From the NCBI RefSeq assembly GCF_037893015.1, contig NC_133665.1, positions 103,259,937 through 103,323,936 of the forward strand: a stretch of DNA of 64,000 nucleotides, in the 5' to 3' direction. Below are positions 24,380 to 36,270 of this stretch, in pieces. Position 1 is the first letter of the stretch. Every line of letters starts with the position of its first letter. The position numbers and the translations under genes were made by a program. Origin of the DNA: Macrotis lagotis (lineage: Eukaryota; Chordata; Mammalia; Peramelemorphia; Peramelidae). The notes under the pieces were generated by a model. The model was not told the origin of the DNA. It saw only the letters and a program-made list of their open reading frames with translations, and made no database searches.

Positions 24380-24615
24380 GGCATTCGAGATTGTAGCTGT
24401 TTGTCCTTTGTTCTCAAAAAAGGACCACAACATCAGGAAGGTGATGCCATGACACACCAGGAATTGGATTTAAGTCAGGGAAGTCTCACTTTTTCACTCA
24501 AAGCCTTTTCACCAGTCTCACTTTTTCACTCAAAGCCTTCTGGATCCAGTGACTAGATATAGATCAGGACAGGTGGAGATGGCCTTGGATATGGTGGGAC
24601 AACTAGACCTTTTTA
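24380..24615 (-). mobile_element. SINE type C with 32-bp tandem duplication
   Basis: Antisense type C body: 'gtttgtcctttgttctcaaa', 'aggtgatgccatgacacac', 'ctggatccagtgactagat'. Inside it a 32-bp unit starting 'agtctcactttttcactca' at 24482 is repeated at 24514. Confidence 0.6.
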
Positions 24616-24979
24616 AGCTAACGTCTTTAACAGGTTTAGTTTGACTAAGACAAGATCTATTTGGTGGTTAAGATAAGGTAAAAATGAAGTTAAAAAAGGC
24701 CTTTTTTATCTTGTCAAAAAAAAAATCAATTTGGAAGGGGAAGATCCTTAGGGTCTCTGGTCAAAAAAGAAACAATTACTGTTTACATTTACTCTGAACC
24801 AATCAGGGCCCAAACAATGAGCAAATAAGCTTGGTCTGAGACATACTGTTGGTCTATCAATGAGAGCCAATGATTTGATTTTTAAAGACTGGCCCTTAAG
24901 AAAGAAATGGAGAAGTAAACCCTAACATATCTTGAAAAATTTCAAAGTTAAGTTTCTGCATTTTTTGAGATATTAAAAT

Positions 24980-25057
24980 GGGGCAGCTAAATGACTCAGT
25001 GGATAGAGGACTGACCAGAGACCCTGGTGCTCAATCCACTTTGCCACCTAGCTTCCC
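24980..25057. repeat. Inverted duplication of a SINE head
   Basis: The left ~39 bp of the SINE in sense ('ggggcagctaaatgactcag...') is followed directly by the same ~39 bp in antisense ('...ttgccacctagcttcccc'). Together they form an imperfect head-to-head palindrome with no SINE body. Confidence 0.75.
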
Positions 25058-25232
25058 CAAGAAGGGCATTTTTTTGGGGGGGATAGAAACCATCTATGAA
25101 TCAATAAGTATTTATTAAGCATTTACTATTTGATCCCTGGAAAACAAATATATGCAACAAGCCCTGCTTTCAGAGAATTTTGCATATTAATGGAAGAGAT
25201 AAATTTATGTTAAAAAAAGCAAAAGAAGCATA

Positions 25233-25385
25233 GAGGCACCTAGGTGACACAGTGGATAGAGTACCAGCATTAGAGTCAGGAGTACCTGAGTTCAAATTTG
25301 ACCTCAGACACTTAATAATTGCCTAGGTGTGTGACCTTGGGGAAGTCACTTAACCCCATTGCCTTAAAAACAATTCTAAAAAAAA
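25233..25385 (+). mobile_element. tRNA-derived SINE
   Basis: Sense copy from 'gaggcacctaggtgacacag' to the A-rich tail. Flanked by 'aaagaagcat' on both sides (about 25221-25231 and 25383-25392). Confidence 0.9.
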
Positions 25386-25469
25386 GAAGCATGTAATTAC
25401 TGAATACGAATATTTATATACAATGTAGTTTAATACAAGGTAGTTTGGGGGAATCAGAAAAGGCTTCCT

Positions 25470-27040
25470 AAAATTGGAAGTTAGTATGGAAGAAACTTGG
25501 ATTAGACCAACACCTCACACTCTACAACAAGATAAGAGCAAAATGGATACAGGATTTAGACATCAAAAACAGTATTATAGGGTGGCTAGGTGGCGAAGTG
25601 GATAAAGCACCGGCCCTGGAGTCAGGAGTACCTGGGTTCAAATCCGGTCTCAGACACTTAATAATTACCTAGCTGTGTAGCCTTGGGCAAGCCACTTAAC
25701 CCGGTTTGCCTTGCAAAAAAAAAACAACTAAAAAAACCCAGTATTATAAGCAAACTAGAAGATCAAAAAATACTTTACATGTCAGATCTATGGAAAGGGA
25801 AGCAGTTTATGATCAAGGAAGAGAGATGGGGAACATCATTAAAAACAAACTAGGTAATTTTGAATACATTAAATTAAAAAGCTTTTGTACAGGCAAAACC
25901 GGTGTAACCAAGATCAAAAGAAATGTAGTAAATTGGGAAACAATTTTTACAACTAATGATTCTGACAAAGGACTCATTTCTAAAATATACAGAGAACTGA
26001 GTCAAATTTTCAAAAAAACAAGCCATTCCCCAATTGACAAATGGTCAAGGGATATGCAAAAGCAATTTACAGATGAGGAAATCAAAGCGATTTATAGTTA
26101 TATGAAAATTGCTCTAAATAATTACTTATTAGAGAAATGCAAATTAAAGCATCTCTGAAGTACCAGCTCACACTTCTCAGATTGGCCAATATGACCAGGA
26201 AAGATCATGATCAATGTTGGAAGGGATGTAGGAAATCTGGGACACTAATACATTGTTGGTAGAGCTGCAAACTCATCCAGCTTCTCTGGAGAGCAATTTG
26301 GAATTATGCCCAAGGGGCAACAAAAATGTGTGTACCCTTTGACCCCACAATACCTCTACTGGGTCTATACCCTGAAGAGATGATGAAAAAGGGTAAAAAC
26401 ATCACTTGTACAAAAATATTCATAGCAGCCCTGTTTGTGGTGGCAAAGAATTGGAAATCAAGTAAATGTCCTTCAACTGGGGAAGGGCTTAACAAACTGT
26501 GGTATATGTATGTCATGGAACACTATTGTTCTATTAGAAACCAGGAGGGATGGGAATTCAGGGAAGCCTGAAAGGATTTGCATGAACTGATGCTGAGTGA
26601 GATGACCAGAACCAGAACATTGTAAATCCTAACAGCAACATGGGGGTGATGATCAACCTTGATGGACTTGCTCATTCCATCAGTGCAACAGTCAGGGACA
26701 ATTTTGTGCTATCTGCAATGGAATATACCATCTGTATCCAGAGAAAGAACTGTGGAGTTTGAACCAAGACCAAAGACAATTACCTTTAATTTAGGGGAAA
26801 AAACCCATTATCTTATTATGTAATTTTGCTATCTCTTATACTTTATTTTTCTTCATTAAGGATATGATTTCTCTCTCATCACATTCAACTTAGATCAATG
26901 TATACCATGGAAACAATGTAAAGACTAACAGACTGCCTTCTGTAGGGGAGTGGGGGGAGGGAAGCAAGATTAGAGGAAAAATTGTAAAACAAAATAAAAT
27001 TTTTAAAAACAATAAATTATAGTAATTTCTATATAAAAAA
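25470..27040 (+). mobile_element. L1, 5'-truncated, with SINE insertion
   Basis: Covers the C-terminal part of ORF2 and the 3'UTR. The frame at 25770-26155 reads 'WETIFTTNDSDKGLISKIY' and 'SPIDKWSRDMQKQFTDEEIK', close to the mammalian L1 ORF2 C-terminal domain. Another frame at 26326-26571 reads 'PFDPTIPLLGLYPEE' and 'LFVVAKNWKSSKCPS'. Frameshifts and an early end separate these pieces. Flanks 'agaaaaggcttcct' (25456-25469) and 'agaaaggcttcct' (27041-27053) are the TSD. A relatively young copy in this window. Confidence 0.9.
25580..25738 (+). mobile_element. tRNA-derived SINE inside L1
   Basis: Full-length, with a tail of A-runs. TSD 'cagtattata' at 25570-25579 and 25739-25748 lies within L1 ORF2 sequence. 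The SINE is therefore younger than the L1. Confidence 0.95.
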
Positions 27041-27059
27041 AGAAAGGCTTCCTATAAAA

Positions 27060-27650
27060 GATAGTCTATAATGGACATCTTAAAGTTTGAGAGACTGTGA
27101 GGAAGAGGTGAGGAAGGAGTACCTTCAGATGTAGGGATGATAGTGCTGGTAGGGAGATAAAACATCATATCTGAGGATCAAAGAGCTGTCAGTTTGGCTA
27201 GATCAAAGACTGTTGGTGTGGGAATAATATTGTCAGATGCTGGAAAAAATAGATTGGAGTCAGGTTGTGTAGAACTTTAAAAATGAAATTGAGAAATTTA
27301 AATTTTATCCCAGAGGCAACAGGAAGTCACTGGAATTGGTAGATCAGATATAGATTGAGGGAAATTTAATTAGGCAGAAGTGTGTAGGATAGTCTTGAGA
27401 GATGAGAGTTGAGGCAGGGAGAGCAATCTAGAAATTGCTGCAATCAACTAGATGATAAGGTAAAATGATAGCTAGTTGAGTGGTCACAGGGCTCAAATTT
27501 GAAAGATGTTGAGGGCAGAACCAACAAGATTTGACAACTGATTGGATATGTAAGATAAGGGAGAGTGAGAAGTTGAGGATAGTGCCAAAATTACAAATCT
27601 TAGAATTGTCTTGATTGGTATCCAATACACTGAAGAAAGCATGAATCTTT
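27060..27650 (-). mobile_element. L2 LINE (ORF2 region)
   Basis: Antisense L2: 'taaattttatcccagaggca', 'acaggaagtcactggaatt', 'tgctgcaatcaactagatga', 'tgacaactgattggatatg'. It continues the L2 match seen at 59790-60960. Confidence 0.65.
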
Positions 27651-27748
27651 TAAATATTCCAAGTGTTGGTTAAACTGCATTTTAAAATTTTACCATTGAA
27701 GTTTTCTTTCAATACTTCCTCATGGCCTAGAGTTTGCCCATGGTTCTT

Positions 27749-28561
27749 TTTTTTTTCTTTAATTAAAGATTTTATTTATTTTGAGTTTTACAATTTTCCC
27801 CCCAATCTTACTTCCCTCCCCCCACCCCCCCCACAAAAAGCAATCTGTCAGTCTTTACTTTGTTTCCTTGTTGTATATTGATCCAAATTGAATATGATGA
27901 GAGAGAAATAATATCCTTAAGGAAGAAACATAAAGTATAAGAGAAAACAAGATCAGACAATAAGATAGTAGTTTTTTTTCCTAAATTAAAGGGAATAGTC
28001 CTTGGACTTTGTTCAAACTCCACAGTTCTTTCTCTGGATACAGATGGTATTCTCCATTGCAGACAGCTCAGAATTGTCCCTGATTGTTGCACTAATGGAA
28101 AGAGCGAGTCCATCAAGGTTGATCATCACCCCCATGTTGCTGTTAGGGTGTACAATATTTTTCTGGTTCTGCTCATCTCACTCAGCATCAGTTCATGCAA
28201 ATCCCTCCAGGCTTTCCTGAATTCCCATCCCTCCTGGTTTCTAATAGAACAATACTGTTCCATCACATACATATACCACAGTTTGCTAAGCCATTCCCCA
28301 ATTGAAGGGCATTTACTTGATTTCCGATTCTTTGCCACCACAAACAGGGCTGCTATGAATATTTTTGTTCAACATCTCTTCAGGGTATAGACCCAGTAGT
28401 GGTATGTACATCAAAGGGTATGCTCATTTTTGTTGCCCTTTGGGTATAGTTCCAAATTTCTCTCCAGAAATGTTGGATGAGTTCACAGCTCCACCAACAA
28501 TGTAATAGTGTCCCAGACTTCCCACAACCCTTCCAATAATGATCATTATCCTTTCTGGTCA
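27749..28561 (-). mobile_element. L1, 5'-truncated
   Basis: Antisense L1 3' end with poly(T) at 27749 onward, C-rich 3'UTR, then ORF2 C-terminal text ('cacatacatataccacagtt', 'ctatgaatatttttgttcaa'). A perfect 16-bp TSD 'tttgcccatggttctt' lies at 27733-27748 and 28562-28577. Young and well preserved. Confidence 0.95.
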
Positions 28562-28577
28562 TTTGCCCATGGTTCTT

Positions 28578-29689
28578 GAAGATTAAATCAGGAGAGTGCT
28601 AATTTTGATGGATCTCACCAAGATGGAGAGTTATCAAGTGTGGGTTGATAGTGGATTGTTTTTCTATGCCTGAGCACCAGTCTAAATAAATTATGAGAAG
28701 ATCATCTGTAGAGGGTAATCTATAAGGTAAACTTTTTTCTAACTATGCCAATAAATACACATCTCTTGGAGATAAATATGAGGTAAATAAATGGAAATTT
28801 TAATTAGTTTTTAAGGTAGAAATGGTTTACTATGATGGAAAGAGTTTTAAGAATGAGCATCCAAATATTTGGTGTGAATCCTGGATTTCCAACTAATTAT
28901 TGGTGTGAAATTCAGATAAATCTCTGGGTCTCCATTTTTCCATCTATAATATAAGGGAGTTGGCCTGAGGTTTTTCACCTGAGTGCCTGTTTCCTTCCAT
29001 AAAGTCAGTGTTACAACACCCCTGTGAGGGTGTTGGAAACTATTTCTTTCTAGGTACTATGGAAATGTTTGTGCTTTACCATTAGTAAGGTTCAACAGCA
29101 TTAGTTAATACACTTGACTCCACAGTTTTTTTTTCACAGCACTCAAATCCCTTTTCTTCATCTTTTAATGATATACTTCTCACCAGGTTTCCATCTGACC
29201 CTACTCCAAGATAGACTTCTTTCTTTCACCTTCTTTCTTTTTTCTTATTCTTTCTTTTCTTTATTTTTATTTGCTGTTTTCTCATTGTTCTTAAAACACT
29301 TATATTCATGCTTAAGTTTCTTTAGAGATGGCTTCACTAAATTAACTCTCTACATTTGTCCCTTTTGAGCCATTCCCCATTTCCCATCTCATCTACTTTC
29401 ATTTTCTTAGTTCATTATTGTTGGGTCTCTAATCTTTGATGTTTATACTATATATTTATCCAAGCACTGCTTGCTTATAAAAGAAAAGTAAAAAAACAAA
29501 ACCCAATAAACAAACCAGGAAAAACAAAAATAAAAATCAAGGATGAAGTAAAATATTCCTTAAAGAAATTTCTTTTTTTATTCAGTTTTATTTTATTTTC
29601 AGATCTAAATTGTCTCTCTTCCTCAACCTCTTCTTCACCTATTGAGAAGGCAAAAAAACACAACCTGCTACAAATATGTAGAAACGTGA
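28578..29689. other. No gene seen; MIR relic and pyrimidine-rich tract
   Basis: A sense MIR-like relic lies near 28830-28965 ('atcctggatttccaactaat', 'ctctgggtctccatttttcc'). A T/C-rich tract spans about 29110-29300. Confidence 0.4.
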
Positions 29690-30660
29690 AAATTTAATTC
29701 CCACCTTTGTCAATGAAGAACATTTACTTCTGTCTGCACTCTGAATTCATCAGCTCTTTATTGGGAAGTGGACAGCATGTTTCAGCATTTGTCCTATGGA
29801 ACTGTGGTGGGTCATTGTTAGAACTACTAAGTTTTGAAATTAGCATTGATATAGCATTGCTGTTATTATATTAATTGTTCTCTTGGTTCTGCTCACTTTA
29901 TTTTGCATTATTAGTTCATTTAAGTCTTCTCAGGTTTCTCCGCCTTTCATAATTTCTTACAACATAGCATTATTCCCATGTATATATATTTAGAAACTTG
30001 TTCAATCCTTCTCCAATTGATAGCCATCTTCCATGTTTCCAATATTTTGCTACCACAAAAATAATTTCTATATGTATTTTTCTTCAAGAGATGTGTATTT
30101 ATTAGCGATTAGTACTAGTTTTTTTCTTAAAATTCATTTTCCCTGCTTACATGCAAAGATAGTTTTTAACATTCATTCCTTTGCTAGCTTTTGAGTTTCA
30201 TATTTTTCTACCACCCTCACTTCCCTCTCCTCTCCCCATTGCAGCAAACAATCTGGTCTAAGTTCTACTTGTACAATCTTGTTACGAGTTTTTTTACCTG
30301 TGGATCTTTTCCTTCTTGCTTTGATTTCTTTGGGATATTAAAAGCTATTTGATATTGATTTCAAAGGGTATACTCAGTTTAACAGCTTTTTGGGTATAGT
30401 GCAAAATTGTTTTCTAGAATGGTCAGACTAGTTCATAGCTTCACCAATAGTACATTGATGTACCTATTTTCCTATAATCCCCCCAGAACCTGTTAACACT
30501 ACTTTTTTTCGTCATTTTTATTAATCTAATAGAGATGAAGTTTTGGTTTGCATTTCTCTCATTATTAGTGATTTAGAGCATTATTTTATATAACTATTGA
30601 CAATTTAAATTTCTTCTTCTGAAATCCATATTCTTTGATATCCCATTTATCAATTAAAGA
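29690..30660 (-). mobile_element. Old L1 3' fragments, two pieces
   Basis: Antisense L1 text twice: 29690-30110 ('tctcttggttctgctcactt', 'tgctaccacaaaaataattt') and 30120-30660 ('aagatagtttttaacattca', 'agctttttgggtatagtgc', 'ttcaccaatagtacattgat'). More diverged than the copies at 25-28 kb. Confidence 0.75.
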
Positions 30661-30689
30661 ATGATTCCTTTTCTTGTAAATTTTACTCA

Positions 30690-31740
30690 ACTCTTATCTT
30701 TACTCATATTATAGCACAGCATAGGCAGGAAAGCTGGGAAGACAGAGGGGTTATTAGCCACCGTGTAAGTCTAGGTCCCAGCTTAGCAAGTAGAGTAGAT
30801 CAGCAGTGATTCCAGGTCAGAAGGCAAAATTTGAACCCAGGAAGCTAATGAAGCAGGTAGGACTAGGTTGGGCAACCCTAATGCAGGGAACAAACTGCTA
30901 GCTCCTGAAACACCCTTGGCAATGCGGCAGTGCCATAAGCAAGTGATAAACAAGAATGAGACCCCTGGTCCCAGAATAAAAAGTTTGGGACTATACACCC
31001 CTGTGCCCAGAAGCAAAGCTCAACTATGAAAATGAACAAAAGCAAAAACCAAAAGACCCTAACCAAAGCTAGCTACCAATTTGAGAGGAATGATAATCTC
31101 AGAAGAGGAAAACAGTGATAAAATGACTACATGTGAAACCTCAAAGAGGTTTTATGAATTGGTCTCAAATACAAAAAGACCTCTTGGCAGAGCTCAGAAA
31201 GGATTTTAAAAAACAAAAGAAGAGAGGAAGAAGAAAAATGTAGTTTTCTCCATTTCTTTTGAAATGAGAGTCATGCAGAAGAATTATAAAAAATTGACTA
31301 AAGAAAAAATACCTTAAAAAAGTAAAATTGGCTAAATGGAAAAAAAAATCAGCTTCTTTAAAAGTAAAATTGACCAAATGAAAAAGGAATTAATTCATCA
31401 AAAAGTAAAACTAACCAACTAGAAAAGGAAAATAAATTTTCTAAAAATAAAATTAACCAACTGAAAAAAGAAACATAAAAGCTAACTGAAGAAAATAAAA
31501 CCCTAAAAATTAGAATTGGACAAGTGGAAACTAAATTACTCTATGAGACACCAAGATTCCATCAAATAAAACTGAAAGAATGAAAAAAAAAGAAGAAAAT
31601 GTAAAGTACATCTTAGAAAAAAAATGACTGACCTAGAAAGTAGATCCAGGAGAAATAATTTACAAATTGCTGTTCTACCTGAAAGCAAGGATCAAAAAAA
31701 GAAATGAAAGCCTTATCAGAGAAATTTGCAACAAATATTT
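30690..31740 (+). mobile_element. L1 5' region and ORF1 coiled-coil, decayed
   Basis: Sense L1 5'UTR-like sequence to about 31030, then ORF1-like text. Between 31270 and 31560 a unit containing 'agtaaaattg.ccaa.tg' recurs at 31322, 31364, 31405 and 31447, then near 31510. That is steps of 42, 41, 42 and about 63 bp, i.e. two or three heptads of an ORF1 coiled coil. Frame is lost in several places. Confidence 0.65.
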
Positions 31741-31744
31741 CCCA

Positions 31745-32700
31745 GTTCTTGATTTTTTTTCTTGTTTTTTGCTTCATTGGTTTTGTTTATATAAAATTAT
31801 CTTAATATATTGTGTGAGACATAGGTCTAGTTTTTAATAAACTACCTTCCAGTTTTCCCAACAATTTCTGTTGAATAATGTGTTTTTGCCCAATAGCTGG
31901 GACCTTTGGGTTTAATCAAACACTAGACTTCTGTGCTCATTTGCTTCTGTATATTGTGTACCTTATCTGTTTCTTAACCAGCACCAAATTGCTTTGAGGA
32001 TTACATGATTACAGCTTTGTTGTTTAGTTTGAGATCTGGAACTGCTAGGCCCCTTCTCATTTTTTTTTTATTTTGCTCTTTCTAATCAATTTTATACTAT
32101 TTTCTTTTTCTTTTAAATTTTTTCCCAATTAAATGCAAAGATAGTTTTCAACATTCATCCTTTGCAAGCTTTTGAGTTCTATGTTTTCCTATCACCCTCA
32201 CTTCCCTATCCCCTCTCCTTAGCAGCAATCAATTTGATATAGTTTATACATTTACAATTGTGTTAAACATATTTCCATATTAGTCATGTTGTAAAAGAAG
32301 AATTAGAACTAATGAGGGAAAAAAACTTAAGAAAAAACAAAAGTTAAAAAAAGTGAGCATAGTATGCTTTGCTCTACATTCAGATGCCATAGTTTTTTCT
32401 TTGAATGTGGATAGTATTTTTCATAACAAGTCTCTCAGGATTATCCTTGATCAATGAATTGCTGAGAGAAGTTGCTATACTATCCATTTTCAAATAAAAT
32501 CTTTTTCTCTTCCTGCTGGATTTTGTTGGTAATATATAGAAATAGTGATGATTTGTATAGGTTTATTTTATAACCTTCAATTTCGATGAATTGTTTATTA
32601 TTATAATTAGTTTTTTAATTGCCTGCTTAGGGTTCCCTAGACATTGTATTATACTTTGATTCCTCTTTGTTTATGCTTATTCCTTCAATATATTAACATG
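31745..32700 (-). mobile_element. L1 ORF2 fragment with nested L1 3' end
   Basis: Antisense ORF2 text at 31800-32075 ('ataaactaccttccagtttt', 'gttttgtttatataaaat') resumes at 32485-32700 ('tggtaatatatagaaatagt'). Between them a second antisense L1 3'UTR is inserted (about 32095-32480: 'aatgcaaagatagttttcaa', 'ttccatattagtcatgttgt'). Confidence 0.75.
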
Positions 32701-32849
32701 TAAATGGGGAAAAAATAAAATATATTAAATAAAAATGAATGTAAAAAGTTGCATATAATAGATTTATAGTATCACATGCAATTCCCATTTTTCTGACTTT
32801 TTTAAATTTGGAAATATTCAGGTTCTAAGGGAAAAAGAAAAGGAGCAAG

Positions 32850-32945
32850 GATTTATTATGTGCTGGACACTATGCTAAGTTGTTTACAAGTATTATCTCA
32901 TTTAATGTAACTGCAAATTTAAAACTTTTTAAAATAAGAGAAACC
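32850..32945 (-). mobile_element. MIR core fragment
   Basis: 'ggatttattatgtgctggac', 'actatgctaagttgtttac' and 'tattatctcatttaatg' match the 3' half of MIR in antisense. Confidence 0.65.
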
Positions 32946-33479
32946 TTTATAGAAATCAGCTACCTCATCAGCTCCCTGGGAGGAGGAAGAGAAAGGCATG
33001 AAGGGGAAAATTTAAACTGTGTAAAAACAAAATATATAAATAAAAATTATAAAAAAAGAAATGTGCTTTGCTTTTATGATTATCTTTGGGGGGGGGGTGG
33101 ATAATCCAAGGATCCTTTGTAGCTCCATGGAAAAATGTAGCAAAATCACTGGCCAGTGTTACTTCTCCCCTTCTTTGATACCAGTCCACTAGTAACTCAT
33201 CCTAGGAAGCTGGCAGGAAGAGAAACATGACTGGTCATACCACTTGGACAAACTGAAAATCACTAAAATTCTCTCAGTCAATAAACAGTTATTAAGCACA
33301 TATGCCAAACACTGAGGGAATACATAAAAAGATAGTCCCTACCCTTAAGGAATTTACATTCTAATAGAGAAAGTTAACACACAAATAGAAGCTGAAAAGG
33401 GAAAGGATAGGATGGAAGTCCAAAAGGAATGTTGGTGGGTGTTGAAGTAGGTTGATGGATTACCAGACCCTATTGTCCT

Positions 33480-33690
33480 AAAAATCTTTTAGATCTTATC
33501 TTTTGATGTTCTGCTATACCTTCTGGATCAGTATGCACTGCCCGATGCACCTTCATGCTCCTTGGGCTTTGATTTCTTGTGCATATACCTCACAACTGAA
33601 ATTTCTTATATGTGCTACATCACCCAATTAGAATGTGAACTCGGGATTGTCTCAATTTTTCTGTTTGTATGATGCATGAATTATCATTTT
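33480..33690 (+). mobile_element. L2 LINE 3' end
   Basis: 'cccaattagaatgtgaactc' and a following 'gtctcaatttttctgtttgt' match the L2 terminal region. Confidence 0.5.
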
Positions 33691-34086
33691 AACTAGTTAA
33701 AGCCAGAAAGTCAGAAGGAATCAGGAGACAGGTCTTATTACACTCTACCACCAGTTCAAGAGGAATGTGTGATTCACAATTTAGCTAGCAAATTTTAAAC
33801 ATTAAGTGAAACAATAAGAGTCTTCATTTACTACAAGAGATAAATAAGGGAGTTGTCTTCTTAGTACAGTTAGTTTCATTAAATCAAAGAGAATCATTTG
33901 ACCAGAAATTCCAAGGACTCTAATCTTCTACATTGAGCAACTAAGTCTTTTTGTACCAAAAAGATGAGAAAAGAAGACATTGAAAGATACCAGTTGCTAC
34001 ATTTGATTTGGCAGTGGGGTCATATATAGCAAAATGGCTGCTGATTCAGATTAAGATAGAAAGATAGACCAAGTCCTCATAATTCA

Positions 34087-34534
34087 TGTTATAAATGGCT
34101 GGCGAATACTTAGTCCAGCATGGTTAAAATGGTTTTTATTAAGATATCTTAACAAAATGGCACACCTCTCTCATGGTGGGAGAGAGGAACTGGGAAATCC
34201 CCAAATATAAGCTTTTTTATGTACTTTGAAAGGCTTTGTTCCTGCCCCCTCATGCCAATCATAGGCTGGGGTTAAAAATTGAATTGATACATTGGTTCCT
34301 ATACATTTTCCCCTCCCTGCTCATTCTACTAATGAGCACAAAGGCAGCTAGATCTCCTTGAGCATACACAAAGAAGGTCAAGACTCCATGTTAAGTGGGG
34401 CAATCTCATCAGTTTTTGATCAGATTTGAGGTCACCTGCCCATAAGGCAACAGCAGAGCCCAGTCTTTGTAAGGTAAACTTATAATCCTCCTTTCACATT
34501 ATTGTGGAACCCAAACACCCACATTTTCCTCACA
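34087..34534 (-). mobile_element. Solo LTR, family D
   Basis: Starts 'tgttataaatgg' and ends 'cctcaca', the reverse of the TG...CA ends at 55850-56484. Flanks 'attca' (34082-34086) and 'atcca' (34535-34539) look like a 5-bp target duplication with one change. Shares most of its sequence with 8845-9181. No internal genes; a fossil that looks nearly complete as a solo LTR. Confidence 0.8.
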
Positions 34535-34544
34535 ATCCATATCT

Positions 34545-34680
34545 GATCTCTGGACCCAGAGATGGTTCCAAAGGAGAAAGCCAATCAGGTGACTTTGCAT
34601 AGCCCTCCCCTCATGTACATTCAATTCAATTGCAAGTCATGGTATCACCTCCCTGATATTGTGGAGAACAAATAAGAATT
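34545..34680 (+). mobile_element. SINE type C
   Basis: 'catatctgatctctggaccc', 'gagaaagccaatcaggtgac', 'gtcatggtatcacctccctg'. Starts just after the LTR. Confidence 0.6.
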
Positions 34681-34769
34681 GATTTTGTTCTCTCTCCAAA
34701 TTAATTTTTAGCAGGATTTTTCATCCTAAAGAATGTTTGAGACTTGATAAAAGTTAACACATTTTTTTT

Positions 34770-34867
34770 TCCACTCGATTAGAATGTGAGCTCTTTGAAA
34801 ACCAGGACAATCTCATCTTTTCTGTTTGCATCCCCAGCCCTAAGCAGTATTTGACACAGTGCTTGCT
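34770..34867 (+). mobile_element. L2 LINE 3' end
   Basis: 'gattagaatgtgagctcttt', 'gcatccccagccctaagca', 'gtatttgacacagtgcttg'. Confidence 0.65.
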
Positions 34868-35100
34868 ATCAGTCATTTCAGTTGGGCCTAACATCATGAC
34901 CCTGTTTGGGGTTTTCTTAGCCATTTTTTTTTGCCCTTTCCTTCTACAATTCATTTGACAGAGGAGGAAACTGAGGCAGAGTTAAGTGACTTGTCCAGGA
35001 TCACACAGTTAGTATCTAATAACAGATTTGAACTCAGAAAGATGAGCCTTCCTGACTCCAGATCTGGCATCCTGACCACTGTGCCATCTAATTGCTCAAC
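34868..35100 (-). mobile_element. MAR1-type SINE with RTE-like tail
   Basis: 'gaccctgtttggggttttct', then 'gaggaggaaactgaggcaga', 'gttaagtgacttgtccagg', ending 'tgtgccatctaattgctc'. Near full length. Confidence 0.75.
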
Positions 35101-35359
35101 CACTTAATGTTAACAAAGGAAATGGTCTGAGGATCCAAATCTTAAGTAGAAAACAGGTTCAAGAAAAGTCTGGGAATTTTGTCAAACTTGGTAGGACTAA
35201 AGTGATAAAAAGGAACTGAGAGTAAATTCTGTCTGTAAATTCTGCCAAATCAATTCTGTGATTAAAATGAAAACTAGAATCTCATTATCAGAAAAGACAT
35301 CAGAGGCTTTTAGTCCTGGGCATAAATAATCACTGTAGTTTCTTTAAATGATCATGGAA

Positions 35360-35521
35360 TGGGGTGACTAGGTTGCGCAGTGGATAAAGCACCGGACCTG
35401 GAGTCAGAAGTACCTGGGTTCAAATCCAGTCTCAAAAACACTTAATAATTGCCGAGCTGTGTGGCTTTGGGCAAGCCACTTAACCCCATTTGCCTTGCAA
35501 AAAAAACAAAACAAAACCTAA
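35360..35521 (+). mobile_element. tRNA-derived SINE
   Basis: Full-length, TSD 'aaatgatcatggaa' at 35346-35359 and 35522-35535. Confidence 0.95.
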
Positions 35522-35698
35522 AAATGATCATGGAACCTGTTTAAAGTCCTCCAGTGCTGGGGAGTGATTCCCTCTGGGAATAAATAATCCTTTTTCATCA
35601 TGTTAGTTCCTCAAATATCAGGAGGCAGGGATTATGGGCCCTTCTGCACCTGGTCCTACACTGTCCAGTCTTCTGAAGTATAACATTCCTAATTTCTT

Positions 35699-35851
35699 TT
35701 TTTTTTAAGGTTTTTACAAGGCAAATGGGGTTAAGTGGCTTGCCCAAGGCCACACAGCTCCACAATTATTAAGTGTCTGAGACCGTTTTTGAACCCAGGT
35801 ACTCCTGACTCCAAGGCCGGTGCTTTATCCACTGCGCCACCTAGCTGCCCC
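35699..35851 (-). mobile_element. tRNA-derived SINE
   Basis: Full-length antisense copy; flanks 'aacattcctaatttctt' (35682-35698) and 'aacattcctagtttctt' (35852-35868). Confidence 0.95.
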
Positions 35852-36245
35852 AACATTCCTAGTTTCTTAAACAAATCTCTAAATAATACTAAATTAAGGA
35901 TGAGGAAAACCTGAAATAAGTATAAAGCTCTGGTTTATTTGTATTTTTCAGTCCCTCATAAGGTTGATTTTAAGGCAAGGACCAAAAGTTGAGTCAGTGA
36001 AAAGAGCAGTCAGGTCTTTCTCAATATTTCAAGTCTTAAAAGGCAGTGATATACCTAGGAACTGTCCAAATTGGGAGTCAGGAGAGCTGGATTCAAGTTT
36101 GACCAAGGCTCTTAATCTTTCTGGGCTTCAGAGGAAACTCATGAGGAAAAAAAAGGTTAGTTAGAGTTAGATCAGAGGTGTCAAATAAGAGACACACCAG
36201 TGGTTTAAGACATTGATTACATTTTTAAACTAAGTCAAATTATGA

Positions 36246-36270
36246 CCCCCCCCCCCCCCCCCCCCCCCCC
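36246..36270. repeat. Poly-C run (25 C)
   Basis: An uninterrupted C run directly before an L1 fragment. Its length may not be reliable in an assembly. Confidence 0.9.

Noticed and set aside
26326-26571. Conserved short protein frame
   Set aside because: It is the L1 ORF2 C-terminus ('PLLGLYPEE', 'FVVAKNW'), not a host gene.
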